Source of the DNA: Bacteroidota bacterium
GTDB lineage: Bacteria; Bacteroidota; Bacteroidia; Bacteroidales; VadinHA17
Direction: 5' to 3'
Assembly: GCA_015222065.1 (NCBI GenBank)
Contig: JADFUQ010000548.1
Location: forward strand, 1-7,431
Length of the DNA: 7,431 bases
Shown here: positions 1 through 6,019 of the stretch, piece after piece
Numbering within the stretch: position 1 is the first letter of the stretch
Layout: every line of letters starts with the position of its first letter
Made by a program: the position numbers and the translations under genes
Notes under the pieces: model-generated
Told to the model about the DNA's origin: nothing
The model's database searches: none
What the model saw: the letters and a program-made list of their open reading frames with translations, nothing else

Positions 1-34
1 AATTGAAATGTTTAACCAAATAAGTGATATATGA
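1..34 (+). CDS. Possible 3' end of an unseen upstream gene
   Basis: The second forward frame is open from the window edge and ends at a TGA (32-34) that overlaps the ATG of the next gene as ATGA. The last ten residues would read IEMFNQISDI. The other two forward frames close earlier (TGA at 4-6, TAA at 21-23). A four-base ATGA overlap is typical of translationally coupled genes, and no promoter is visible in these 30 bases, so the OmpH gene is probably not first in its operon. Ten codons are far too few to name a family, and the open frame could be chance. Confidence 0.3.
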   Translation, partial: IEMFNQISDI

Positions 35-660
35 AAAGGGTAAATCTTATTATAAATATTGTTTTAGTTATTGCAGTTGGTGTATTGTTTGTTCTTCATT
101 TTACAGGTAAGGGAAAATCAAGTCCTGCACAGACAGAAGAAAAATTAGTTGGAAAAGATAGCACTGAAAATGGAGAAATAGCATATATTACTATTGATAC
201 ACTGATGAATAATATGGATATGTTTTTTGACGTAAGGAATAAATTAGTAGAGAAACAAAAGAGTTCTGAAGCAGAGTTAAATTCCAGGTCGAAAGATTTT
301 GAGAAAGAAGCAACTGATTTTCAGGATAAAGTCAGAAAAGGACTTGTTACACGCTCTCGTGCCCAGGAAATTGAGCAGGAACTTTACCAGGAGCAACAAA
401 ATATTATTGGTTTGAAAGATAAACTCTCGCTTGAGTTAGCTGAAGAGGAGCAGGTGTTGAACCGACAACTTATTTATTATATCATTGACTATCTTAAGGA
501 ATATAATGCAGATAATAATTATCAATTCATTATAAGTAATTCTCTTGGTGGTCCGCTGCTTTATGCTTCTAACAAACAGGATATTACCAATGATGTAGTT
601 AAGGGTATAAATGAAAAGTATGCTAAAGAACGGGAATCTCAACCCAAAGACAAAAAATAA
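31..660 (+). CDS. OmpH/Skp-family periplasmic chaperone-like protein
   Basis: A 209-residue protein of the OmpH/Skp family, whose members hold unfolded outer-membrane proteins in the periplasm as trimers with coiled-coil arms. Residues 5-24 are one hydrophobic segment with no obvious cleavage site, so it may be an uncleaved inner-membrane anchor with the rest in the periplasm. The family start follows at about 50-72 (IAYITIDTLMNNMD). Residues 73-145 are charged and rich in Glu, Lys and Gln, as expected for the coiled-coil arms. The C-terminal return strand includes YQFIISNSLGGPLLYAS (about 163-179). The tail is charged (KERESQPKDKK). No Shine-Dalgarno sequence precedes the ATG, which is usual in Bacteroidota. 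The gene ends three bases before a glycosyltransferase gene, so the two are probably co-transcribed. The family assignment is firm; the clients are unknown, and Bacteroidota often have several paralogues. Confidence 0.85.
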   Translation: MKRVNLIINIVLVIAVGVLFVLHFTGKGKSSPAQTEEKLVGKDSTENGEIAYITIDTLMNNMDMFFDVRNKLVEKQKSSEAELNSRSKDFEKEATDFQDKVRKGLVTRSRAQEIEQELYQEQQNIIGLKDKLSLELAEEEQVLNRQLIYYIIDYLKEYNADNNYQFIISNSLGGPLLYASNKQDITNDVVKGINEKYAKERESQPKDKK

Positions 661-663
661 AAT

Positions 664-1923
664 ATGGGATTTGCCGGTCCCTATCTTCAAAAGCAAAGAT
701 CTTTCTTGCCTGCTGTTGAGGCTAACCCACATGATGATCTGCAACTGATTGTTGTTATCCCATGTTATAATGATCCGGGGATAATTGAAACATTAAACTC
801 TCTCTATTCATGTATAAGACCCGCTTCGGCTGTTGAAGTGCTGGTGGTTGTGAATACTTCTGCAGATGCGGATAAAGATATATTGAATCTGAACGACACT
901 GTGTATGAATCTTTAATACGGTGGAAGAAAAATAATGATTCGGAAAAGATACGTTTGTGGCCTTTAAGGAAAACCGGACTGCCTGGAAAATATTTCGGTG
1001 CCGGATTGGCACGAAAGATAGGGATGGATAAAGCAGTTTACAGGTTTAATCTGATGAATAACAGTAAAGGAGTCATTGTTTCTCTTGATGCGGATAGTCT
1101 TTGTGCTGAAAATTACCTGGTTGAGATTGAAAACCATTTTAAAATATTTCCGGAAACTGAAGGATGCTCAATATATTTTGAACATCCTCTTGAGGGAAAT
1201 GATTTTGATAAAAAAGTTTACGAAACGGTTTGCCGGTATGAGTTATACCTTCGGTATTATAAACAGGCACTAAAACTGACAGGTTTCCCTTTTTCATATC
1301 ATACCGTTGGTTCAGCATTTGCCGTCAGAGCCGGAGCGTATGTTAAATATGGTGGGATGAACAGGCGAAAAGGAGGGGAAGACTTCTATTTTATCCATAA
1401 AATAACACCGCATGGTAAATATCGTGAGCTGAATTCAACGTCAGTTTTCCCTTCTCCAAGACCATCTGACAGGGTGCCTTTCGGTACAGGTCATGTTGTG
1501 AAAAAATATCTTGAAAATAATGAGGAGCTGAAAACCTATTGCCTGGAGGCTTTTATCGATTTAAAAAAGTTATTTTGCAAAGCTGATAAGCTTTACAAAA
1601 CCGGATCAAATGAAATTAGTGAATTCCTTGCAGGATTAAATAAACCACTTGAAGAATTTTTGCTTTCCATCAATTTCCAACAAAAAATATCAGAAATAAA
1701 TAATAATGTAGCTGCTTGTGGATCTTTTATGAATAGGTTTTATCAGAAGTTTAATGCTTTCTTTATTGTGAAGTATTTAAATTATGTTCACAGGGATTAT
1801 TTTGATAAAGTTTCTGTAATAAGTGCTGCAAATAATTTATTGTTTGAAATGGGAATTATCAGAAGTGATTTGACGGATGCATTGAGTTTACTGGAAGTAT
1901 ACAGAAAACTGGAAAAGGTTTAA
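664..1923 (+). CDS. Family 2 (GT-A fold) glycosyltransferase
   Basis: A 419-residue cytoplasmic glycosyltransferase. The N-terminal GT-A domain has the first Rossmann strand IVVIPCYND (29-37), which contacts the nucleotide-sugar, and the metal-binding DAD at 142-144 after a hydrophobic strand (VIVSLDAD). It has GLARKIGMDKA at 114-124 and GGEDFYF at 237-243, where the acidic pair is the likely catalytic-base region. A conserved-looking FPSPRPSDRVPFGTG follows at 262-276. Residues beyond about 280 form a mostly helical C-terminal extension with no clear match to me. There is no signal peptide or membrane segment, so it lacks the membrane helices of polymer-exporting synthases. It starts three bases after the ompH-like gene without a separate promoter, so coupled translation is likely. 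The donor and acceptor sugars cannot be read from the sequence. The coupling to an OmpH-like gene suggests, as inference only, an envelope glycan. Confidence 0.85.
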   Translation: MGFAGPYLQKQRSFLPAVEANPHDDLQLIVVIPCYNDPGIIETLNSLYSCIRPASAVEVLVVVNTSADADKDILNLNDTVYESLIRWKKNNDSEKIRLWPLRKTGLPGKYFGAGLARKIGMDKAVYRFNLMNNSKGVIVSLDADSLCAENYLVEIENHFKIFPETEGCSIYFEHPLEGNDFDKKVYETVCRYELYLRYYKQALKLTGFPFSYHTVGSAFAVRAGAYVKYGGMNRRKGGEDFYFIHKITPHGKYRELNSTSVFPSPRPSDRVPFGTGHVVKKYLENNEELKTYCLEAFIDLKKLFCKADKLYKTGSNEISEFLAGLNKPLEEFLLSINFQQKISEINNNVAACGSFMNRFYQKFNAFFIVKYLNYVHRDYFDKVSVISAANNLLFEMGIIRSDLTDALSLLEVYRKLEKV

Positions 1924-2240
1924 TCTTCTTTGTTCTTATCAATAATAATGAATATATCTTCGTTCTCTTTTTTCATAAGGTACTGTTCCCTGGCAAATTT
2001 TTCCAGGTTATCATTATTTGTTTTTAACTCTTCAAGTTTCTTTAAATCACTTATTATTTTTTCGGTATAGTATTTTTTATCTCTTTCCAGCTGGTGAAGG
2101 GTGCGAAGCGCTGAAATCCTGTCAATCAGGTTGTTCCCGTCAAAAAGGAAGAGCCAGGTAATAAAAAGAGCCGACGCCAGTAGGTATTTCTTCTTTAATA
2201 TTTTGATAAGTGTTTGTACAAATGATTTCATAAACGCCAT
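1920..2240 (-). CDS. Septum formation initiator (FtsB/DivIC-like) protein
   Basis: A small bitopic membrane protein of 106 residues. A basic N-terminus is followed by a transmembrane helix at about 19-33 (YLLASALFITWLFLF), a coiled coil at about 36-76, and the family's C-terminal signature NLEKFAREQYLMKKENEDIF at 78-97. FtsB/DivIC proteins pair with an FtsL-like partner through the coiled coil and link FtsQ/DivIB to the septal synthase FtsWI at the division site. Two starts are possible: the ATG ending at 2240, or a second ATG three codons in (2229-2231) giving MKSFVQTL, which looks more like the family's usual MK start. The upstream promoter candidate leaves a longer leader for the second. 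The stop overlaps that of the convergent glycosyltransferase gene. The gene is separated from pruA by 220 bases with hairpins and has its own promoter candidate, so it is likely expressed independently. Confidence 0.83.
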   Translation of the reverse strand: MAFMKSFVQTLIKILKKKYLLASALFITWLFLFDGNNLIDRISALRTLHQLERDKKYYTEKIISDLKKLEELKTNNDNLEKFAREQYLMKKENEDIFIIIDKNKED

Positions 2241-2250
2241 GTTTTCAAGC

Positions 2251-2258
2251 CAAAGTTA
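2251..2258 (-). promoter_or_regulatory. Candidate -7 box for the ftsB-like gene
   Basis: Read on the minus strand this is TAACTTTG, a perfect fit to the Bacteroidota -7 consensus TAnnTTTG. It would start transcription near 2247, only about 7 bases before the first ATG and about 16 before the second. The -33 partner is weak: the nearest TTTG (2284-2287) is 25 bases away, not the usual 19-21. The position just before the gene supports it; the poor -33 counts against it. Confidence 0.4.
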
Positions 2259-2322
2259 TTAATAATAAAACAAGAGGAGAGTCCAAAATATAAACTTTCC
2301 CCTTCAAGTTATCAACATATCA

Positions 2323-2343
2323 GGTGAATCCGGTTTTTTCACC
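2323..2343. other. Hairpin downstream of pruA
   Basis: A six-base perfect stem, GGTGAA (2323-2328) with TTCACC (2338-2343), around a nine-base loop. It lies beyond the pruA stop on the minus strand and touches the GCAAAG palindrome at 2341. There is no T-run after the stem on the minus strand, so it is not a standard intrinsic terminator. It may help end or protect the pruA transcript, or simply belong to the repeat. Confidence 0.3.
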
Positions 2344-2396
2344 GCAAAGACGCTAAGGCGCAAAGATTTCTTTGCGTCTGCAACTCAGCGGTTTGT
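2341..2396. repeat. GCAAAG-type imperfect palindromic repeat, fuller copy
   Basis: An imperfect inverted repeat in the pruA-ftsB gap. The outer arms are ACCGC (2341-2345) and GCGGT (2388-2392). The inner stem is CGCAAAG (2359-2365) with CTTTGCG (2370-2376) around a four-base loop. The left arm contains three GCAAAG/GCTAAG-like units and the right arm mirrors them less exactly. The right arm, CTTTGCGTCT, then GCAA, then GCGGTTTGT, recurs upstream of nqrA at 5860-5890. Its base composition differs from the AT-rich surroundings. I recall similar GCAAAG palindromes scattered through environmental Bacteroidota genomes, but have not checked this. It may be a dispersed intergenic element of the REP/MITE kind; no transposase gene is present. 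Confidence 0.6.
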
Positions 2397-2460
2397 TTTT
2401 CTTTTCTTCAACTCTTCGACTTTTCGAATTTGACCCCTTTGACTTCTTCACTCTTCTATC
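2397..2460. other. Pyrimidine-rich degenerate tract before the pruA stop
   Basis: An almost purine-free plus strand built from short words such as CTTTGAC, CTTCTTC, CTCTTC and CGACTTTTC. The minus strand reads as GAAGAG, GTGAAGA and AGTCAAA words, the same vocabulary as the decayed end of the heptamer array at 5760-5800. No fixed period is visible. It runs into the pruA stop codon at 2461 and holds no gene. It may be a decayed simple-sequence array. Confidence 0.4.
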
Positions 2461-4092
2461 TTACTTTTCTTCCATAAAAGGATACCTGTAATCAACAGGT
2501 GGCTGGAAATTTTCTTTGATAGTTCTTGGTGAAACCCAGCGAAGTAAATTGATTATTGACCCTGCTTTATCGTTTGTGCCTGATTTTCTGGCTCCTCCGA
2601 ATGGCTGCATCCCGATAACAGCACCTGTAGGCTTGTCATTGATATAGAAATTTCCTGCAGCATTGGTCAGGCGTTTGGTAATAAGCTCAATTGCCGCTCT
2701 GTCCTTTGCAAAAACACCACCGGTAAGAGCATATTCTGAAGTCTCATCAAGCAGATCAAGTGTTTCCTCAAGTTTGGCAGCATCGTAAACATAAATTGTC
2801 AGTACCGGACCGAATATTTCTTCCCGCATTGTAAGATATTTGGGGTCCTTTGCAAGAATAACAGTGGGTTCAATAAAATAACCTTCCGATTTATCTCCTT
2901 TCCCACCCATAATAACTTCAGCATCATCGGAATTCTGCGCATGGTTTATATATTCCATTATCTTGTCAAATGAAGGCTCATCAATTACAGCGTTCATGAA
3001 GTTTGTAAAATCAAGAGGTGTTCCCGTTTTTATGCTGTTTACCTGTTCTTCAATCTCCTTTCTTAGTTCGGGCCAGATACTTGAGGGTATGTAAGTTCTT
3101 GAAACAGCTGAACATTTTTGTCCCTGGTACTCGAATGAACCACGGACAATACCTGTAGCAGTTTCCTTTATGTCAGCAGATTCGTGAACCATTACAAAAT
3201 TTTTCCCGCCGGTTTCTCCAACAATCCTTGGATAAGTTTTGTAGGTTCCGATATTGCTTCCAACCTGCTTCCAGATATTCTGGAATACATTAGTTGATCC
3301 GGTAAAATGGAACCCTGCAAAATCAGGATGTGTAAATATCTCTTTTGCTGCTGCAGGACCGGATACAAATATCAGGTTGATAACCCCGTCGGGCAATCCT
3401 GCCTTCATGAAAATTTCCATTAACACCGCTGCTGAATATATCTGTGTTTTTGAGGCTTTCCAGACAACAGTATTCCCCATGATTGCCGGGGTTGTTGGCA
3501 GGTTGCCGGCTATAGAGGTAAAATTGAAAGGTGTCAGGGCAAATATGAACCCTTCCAGAGGCCTTTGTTCCAGACGGTTCCACATACCTAGGGTAGATTT
3601 GGGTTGCTGACTGTAGATTTCAGTCATGTATTGAACATTAAACCTGAAAAAATCAATCAACTCACATGCAGAATCAATCTCTGCCTGGAAAGCATTCTTT
3701 GATTGGGCAAGCATGGTTGCTGCATTGATTTTTGCACGGTAAGGACCGGCAAGAAGATTGGCAATTCTGAGAAATATTGAAGCACGATGCTTCCAGTCCA
3801 TTTCAATCCACTCTTTTTTTGCTTTTAACGCGGCTTCAATAGCCATCTTTACATGACTCTCGTCACCCTGGTAATAGTAGCCAAGAGTGTGATTGAGGTC
3901 ATGTGGGGGATGAATAGTAACCTTCTTACCTGACTTAACTTCCTTGCCATCAATGATCATAGGAAGTTCAACCTTTTTAGACATAAGTTCGTCCAAAGTT
4001 TTTTTTAATTCTGCTTTTTCCGGTGTCCCGGGAGCATAACTATTTACCGGCTCATTCTCAGCAACCGGTACCTGAAAGATCTCTTGTGACAT
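2461..4092 (-). CDS. pruA: L-glutamate gamma-semialdehyde (1-pyrroline-5-carboxylate) dehydrogenase
   Basis: A 543-residue aldehyde dehydrogenase that oxidises glutamate-5-semialdehyde, formed from P5C, to glutamate with NAD+, the last step of proline catabolism in the cytoplasm. All the key residues are visible: oxyanion Asn190 in TPFNF, nucleotide-loop FTGST (263-267), general base Glu293 in GETGGK, catalytic Cys327 in GQKCS, and EIFGPV (425-430), which contacts the NAD ribose. The C-terminal GMQPFGGARKSGTNDKAG (494-511) is typical of P5C dehydrogenases. The length and the N-terminal extension before the ALDH core match the stand-alone, eukaryote-like form, not the C-terminal half of a bifunctional PutA. 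The start fits the family, with no Shine-Dalgarno. There is no proline dehydrogenase gene in the window. It is separated from both minus-strand neighbours by 220-280 bases, so it is probably monocistronic. Confidence 0.93.
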   Translation of the reverse strand: MSQEIFQVPVAENEPVNSYAPGTPEKAELKKTLDELMSKKVELPMIIDGKEVKSGKKVTIHPPHDLNHTLGYYYQGDESHVKMAIEAALKAKKEWIEMDWKHRASIFLRIANLLAGPYRAKINAATMLAQSKNAFQAEIDSACELIDFFRFNVQYMTEIYSQQPKSTLGMWNRLEQRPLEGFIFALTPFNFTSIAGNLPTTPAIMGNTVVWKASKTQIYSAAVLMEIFMKAGLPDGVINLIFVSGPAAAKEIFTHPDFAGFHFTGSTNVFQNIWKQVGSNIGTYKTYPRIVGETGGKNFVMVHESADIKETATGIVRGSFEYQGQKCSAVSRTYIPSSIWPELRKEIEEQVNSIKTGTPLDFTNFMNAVIDEPSFDKIMEYINHAQNSDDAEVIMGGKGDKSEGYFIEPTVILAKDPKYLTMREEIFGPVLTIYVYDAAKLEETLDLLDETSEYALTGGVFAKDRAAIELITKRLTNAAGNFYINDKPTGAVIGMQPFGGARKSGTNDKAGSIINLLRWVSPRTIKENFQPPVDYRYPFMEEK

Positions 4093-4374
4093 AGTTTTTA
4101 TTATTTAATGATTTTCAATATTTCGATTTAGACCTGTTTTTTACAATCATTGCAAATTACAGGAATTCACGGATTATTAAATAGGATTTTTATCATGATT
4201 ATGCCCGCGGAAGCAGAAAAAAAGAATTACGTTATTAATAAAGTAATTAATTTGCTATGTTCTAATTTGCCTTTCATATAACAACGGACTAACTAATTTT
4301 GATTTTACGATCTTTACCGGACAATAATCCAGATTAGATAAGAACATCAGGTTTTTCAGAATGAATCATAAACA
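4093..4374. other. AT-rich intergenic region between the plug gene and pruA
   Basis: These 282 bases carry no convincing gene. They should contain the pruA promoter and the 3' end of the plug transcript, but I find no minus-strand box matching TAnnTTTG well and no hairpin with a T-run. Two ATTAAT palindromes (4234-4239 and 4246-4251), 12 bases centre to centre, and a plus-strand TAATTTTG (4294-4301) are the only patterns seen. A 26-codon plus-strand frame at 4201-4281 has no support. Confidence 0.5.
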
Positions 4375-5679
4375 TTATTCGTGCAAAGTATTCACTATTT
4401 CAACCCCGATCAGCTTGTCATACCGTAACATCGGGTCGTTATGATAAATATAAATAACATAATCATTTTCAGTTTCATAATGGCTTCCCTCAATCAGGGT
4501 GTTGTCAGGAATTGTTTTTCCCTTTGGCAGACAAACATATTCATAATTATAAAATCCCTGTTTTAGAAGAAGACTTAATTCATAAGATCTTGAATCATTA
4601 TTATAAACCATCCTGTTCAGGTTGTTGCATTCCCAATTAGTAAGTTCTCCGTATATAAATATCCTGCCTTTGGCCGGGGGATAGTCTATTTGCAAAGAAA
4701 AAAACAGGTAAAGGTAATCTGCATCAGTATGCTTGTTTTGCCCTTCCTGTACATCAATATAATACCTGCCGTTTATATCCTGAATATAAAAGTAGTTTTT
4801 CAAAGCCCGTGATTTTTCGGGATACAATCCGATATTATAATGATTATCAATGTAATCAATATGTTCAATATACTCAGATTTATACCTGATACTTTTAATG
4901 TCAAAATATCTGTATTCGTTTCCGGCAGGGAAAACATTTGTAGTTGGATCGTTGAATACAAGCATGTTGCTATTGTAAGTTGAAGGTTTCAGATCAGTTC
5001 TGGCATAATCCCATTTGTTGTTTTGACATACAACTGCTTTGATCTGCTGATACGGGTCCCTGACATGATATGAATTCAGATTAATTGAAAAGGTAACTTC
5101 CTGTCCCTCGTTATTTATTGCTGTTATTGACGGACGTTTTGCCCTGGCGGTTATATTAACCAGGTTCTCAGAAACATTAAACCTTTTTGTAAGAACAATT
5201 TTTTCAGGATCATAATCTTCGTACACCTTAATAATATAATTACCTGATATTCTAAATTGAATATTATTATTTGGAAATTCCATCCGGTAGTTTACATAAT
5301 CAACAGTAGTATTGAACGAATAGTTATATTTTTCAATCTGGTTCTCCGGGAACCCGTTCAGGTATTCCGGAGGAGATAAATTCGAGGAATTCCATCTGGC
5401 GTCACAATGTTCGAATGTGTATTGATAATTCCCTGTTTGCGATCCCAGTTCATCAAAAACAAGCACCAGCTTTTCGTTACTGTTCAGGTTCAGAATGGGG
5501 TAGGAAAGGTTCCATCCTTTTTTATGAAGCAGAACCGTTTTGATCCCATCTTTAAAAACATGTCCGAAGTAGATCAAAGAATCCTGGCATGAAACTTTTC
5601 CATGATAAAAGAAGATTATCAACAGGCTTATTATGAGAGTGAAATTATTTCGGCAGGTATTCAATAATTTCCGGTTCAT
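4375..5679 (-). CDS. Type IX secretion system plug protein (DUF5103 family)
   Basis: A 434-residue exported protein of the family first called DUF5103 and later identified as the plug of the T9SS translocon. In Flavobacterium the plug blocks the periplasmic mouth of the giant SprA/Sov barrel when no substrate is passing. Residues 1-31 are a signal peptide (hydrophobic core LIISLLIIFFY at 15-25) probably cut before Gln32, a common Bacteroidota site. C31 has Lys at -3, so a lipobox is unlikely. Family landmarks follow in order: YTFEHCDARW (87-96), EYLNGF (105-110), SGNYIIKVYED (145-155), PAGNEYRYFDIKSIR (251-265), DINGRYYIDVQ (301-311), a second domain with IYGELTNWE (342-350) and LLKQGFYNYEYV (371-382), and IEGSHYETENDYVIYIYH (396-413). 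The length is normal for the family. It is divergent from nqrA and preceded by a heptamer repeat array. No other T9SS gene is in view. Confidence 0.88.
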   Translation of the reverse strand: MNRKLLNTCRNNFTLIISLLIIFFYHGKVSCQDSLIYFGHVFKDGIKTVLLHKKGWNLSYPILNLNSNEKLVLVFDELGSQTGNYQYTFEHCDARWNSSNLSPPEYLNGFPENQIEKYNYSFNTTVDYVNYRMEFPNNNIQFRISGNYIIKVYEDYDPEKIVLTKRFNVSENLVNITARAKRPSITAINNEGQEVTFSINLNSYHVRDPYQQIKAVVCQNNKWDYARTDLKPSTYNSNMLVFNDPTTNVFPAGNEYRYFDIKSIRYKSEYIEHIDYIDNHYNIGLYPEKSRALKNYFYIQDINGRYYIDVQEGQNKHTDADYLYLFFSLQIDYPPAKGRIFIYGELTNWECNNLNRMVYNNDSRSYELSLLLKQGFYNYEYVCLPKGKTIPDNTLIEGSHYETENDYVIYIYHNDPMLRYDKLIGVEIVNTLHE

Positions 5680-5687
5680 TTTTTAAA

Positions 5688-5718
5688 TAAAGATAAAAGA
5701 TAAAAGATAAAAGTCAAA
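5688..5718 (-). promoter_or_regulatory. Candidate promoter of the T9SS plug gene, built from the heptamer array
   Basis: On the minus strand TTTG (5718-5715), a 19-base spacer and TATCTTTA (5695-5688) match the Bacteroidota TTTG-N19-21-TAnnTTTG promoter with one mismatch at the last position. Both boxes are parts of repeat units: the -33 comes from the fourth unit (AAAGTCA) and its junction with the fifth, the -7 from the first. The predicted start near 5684 leaves only about five bases before the ATG, which is short. Because the array makes many TTTG and TATCTTT words, part of this match may be incidental. Confidence 0.35.
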
Positions 5719-5786
5719 AGATAAAAGATAAAAGTCAAAAGTCAAAAGATAAAAGATAAAAGTCAAAAATCAAAAGTGAAGAGATA
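5689..5786. repeat. Heptamer tandem array (AAAGATA / AAAGTCA), 14 units
   Basis: Fourteen consecutive 7-base units in exact register. With A = AAAGATA and B = AAAGTCA, the order is A A A B A A B B A A B, followed by three decayed units (AAAATCA, AAAGTGA, AGAGATA). Eleven units are perfect copies of one of the two types. Register is lost after 5786, where purine-rich drift (AGAAAG words) continues to about 5813. The array begins ten bases before the plug start codon, with the perfect units on that side and the decayed end towards nqrA. The mixed A/B pattern suggests growth by duplication of blocks such as AAB. The count could change by slippage or recombination. Confidence 0.9.
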
Positions 5787-5859
5787 AGAAAGTAGAAAGA
5801 ATAGTAAAGAACAAATATTATGTAAAAATCTTCAATATATTTAAATACTCTTATGCGAA

Positions 5860-5890
5860 CTTTGCGTCTTCTTTGCAATCTGCGGTTTGT
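5860..5890. repeat. Half-copy of the GCAAAG palindromic repeat
   Basis: This segment shares CTTTGCGTCT (5860-5869), GCAA (5875-5878) and GCGGTTTGT (5882-5890) with the right arm of the repeat at 2370-2396, in the same order and strand. It has five extra bases (TCTTT) in the middle and one fewer further on. The matching left arm is absent, so it cannot form the palindrome. It lies about 70 bases upstream of the nqrA promoter candidate, and looks like a truncated or decayed member of the same dispersed repeat family. Confidence 0.5.
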
Positions 5891-5958
5891 ATTCTTTTAT
5901 TGCATCACTGCAACACTGTATCACATTACTATTTTTTCACTAATTTACATCCATTCCA

Positions 5959-5989
5959 ATTGCAGGAAAATAAAAATTGTCTATTTTTA
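5959..5989 (+). promoter_or_regulatory. Candidate nqrA promoter
   Basis: ATTG (5959-5962), a 19-base spacer and TATTTTTA (5982-5989) fit the Bacteroidota TTTG / TAnnTTTG promoter with one mismatch in each box. Transcription would begin near 5993, giving a leader of about 27 bases before the nqrA ATG at 6020. The placement is sensible, but AT-rich DNA yields such matches easily. Confidence 0.4.
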
Positions 5990-6019
5990 CGTCAAATTTT
6001 TTAAAATCAAAATTATAAC

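Larger units (their letters stand above)
5680..6019. other. Divergent intergenic region between the plug gene and nqrA
   Basis: A 340-base gene-free stretch that must hold the promoters for both divergent genes. From left to right it contains a minus-strand promoter candidate for the plug gene, the heptamer array, about 70 bases of AT-rich DNA, a half-copy of the GCAAAG repeat, and a plus-strand promoter candidate for nqrA. A 60-codon plus-strand frame at 5853-6035 begins in the repeat and runs into nqrA; its composition (Ile, Phe, Tyr, Cys) is that of AT-rich noise, and I do not call it. Confidence 0.7.

Noticed and set aside
436..1012. Minus-strand frames of 102 and 85 codons across the ompH-like and glycosyltransferase genes
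   Set aside because: They lie opposite firmly identified genes and have no recognisable family or plausible start context.
3254..3610. A 118-codon plus-strand frame (and an 86-codon minus-strand frame) inside pruA
   Set aside because: Both are out-of-frame shadows of a well-conserved ALDH coding region whose catalytic motifs lie in the called frame.
4133..4163. CCTGT ... ACAGG inverted pair upstream of pruA as a possible operator
   Set aside because: The arms are only five bases, 21 bases apart, with an unpaired AT-rich interior; expected by chance.
4201..4281. A 26-codon plus-strand open frame starting MPAEAEKK
   Set aside because: It is short, has no ribosome binding site or family resemblance, and lies in the AT-rich gap where pruA regulation is expected.
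4294..4301. Plus-strand TAATTTTG, a perfect -7 consensus, with TTTG at 4266-4269
   Set aside because: The spacer is 24 bases, no plus-strand gene follows, and such words are frequent in AT-rich DNA. An antisense RNA into the plug gene is conceivable but unsupported.
5689..5786. The heptamer array as a CRISPR array or as an origin iteron cluster
   Set aside because: The units are contiguous without spacers, and there is no cas gene, replication initiator gene or DnaA-box pattern nearby.
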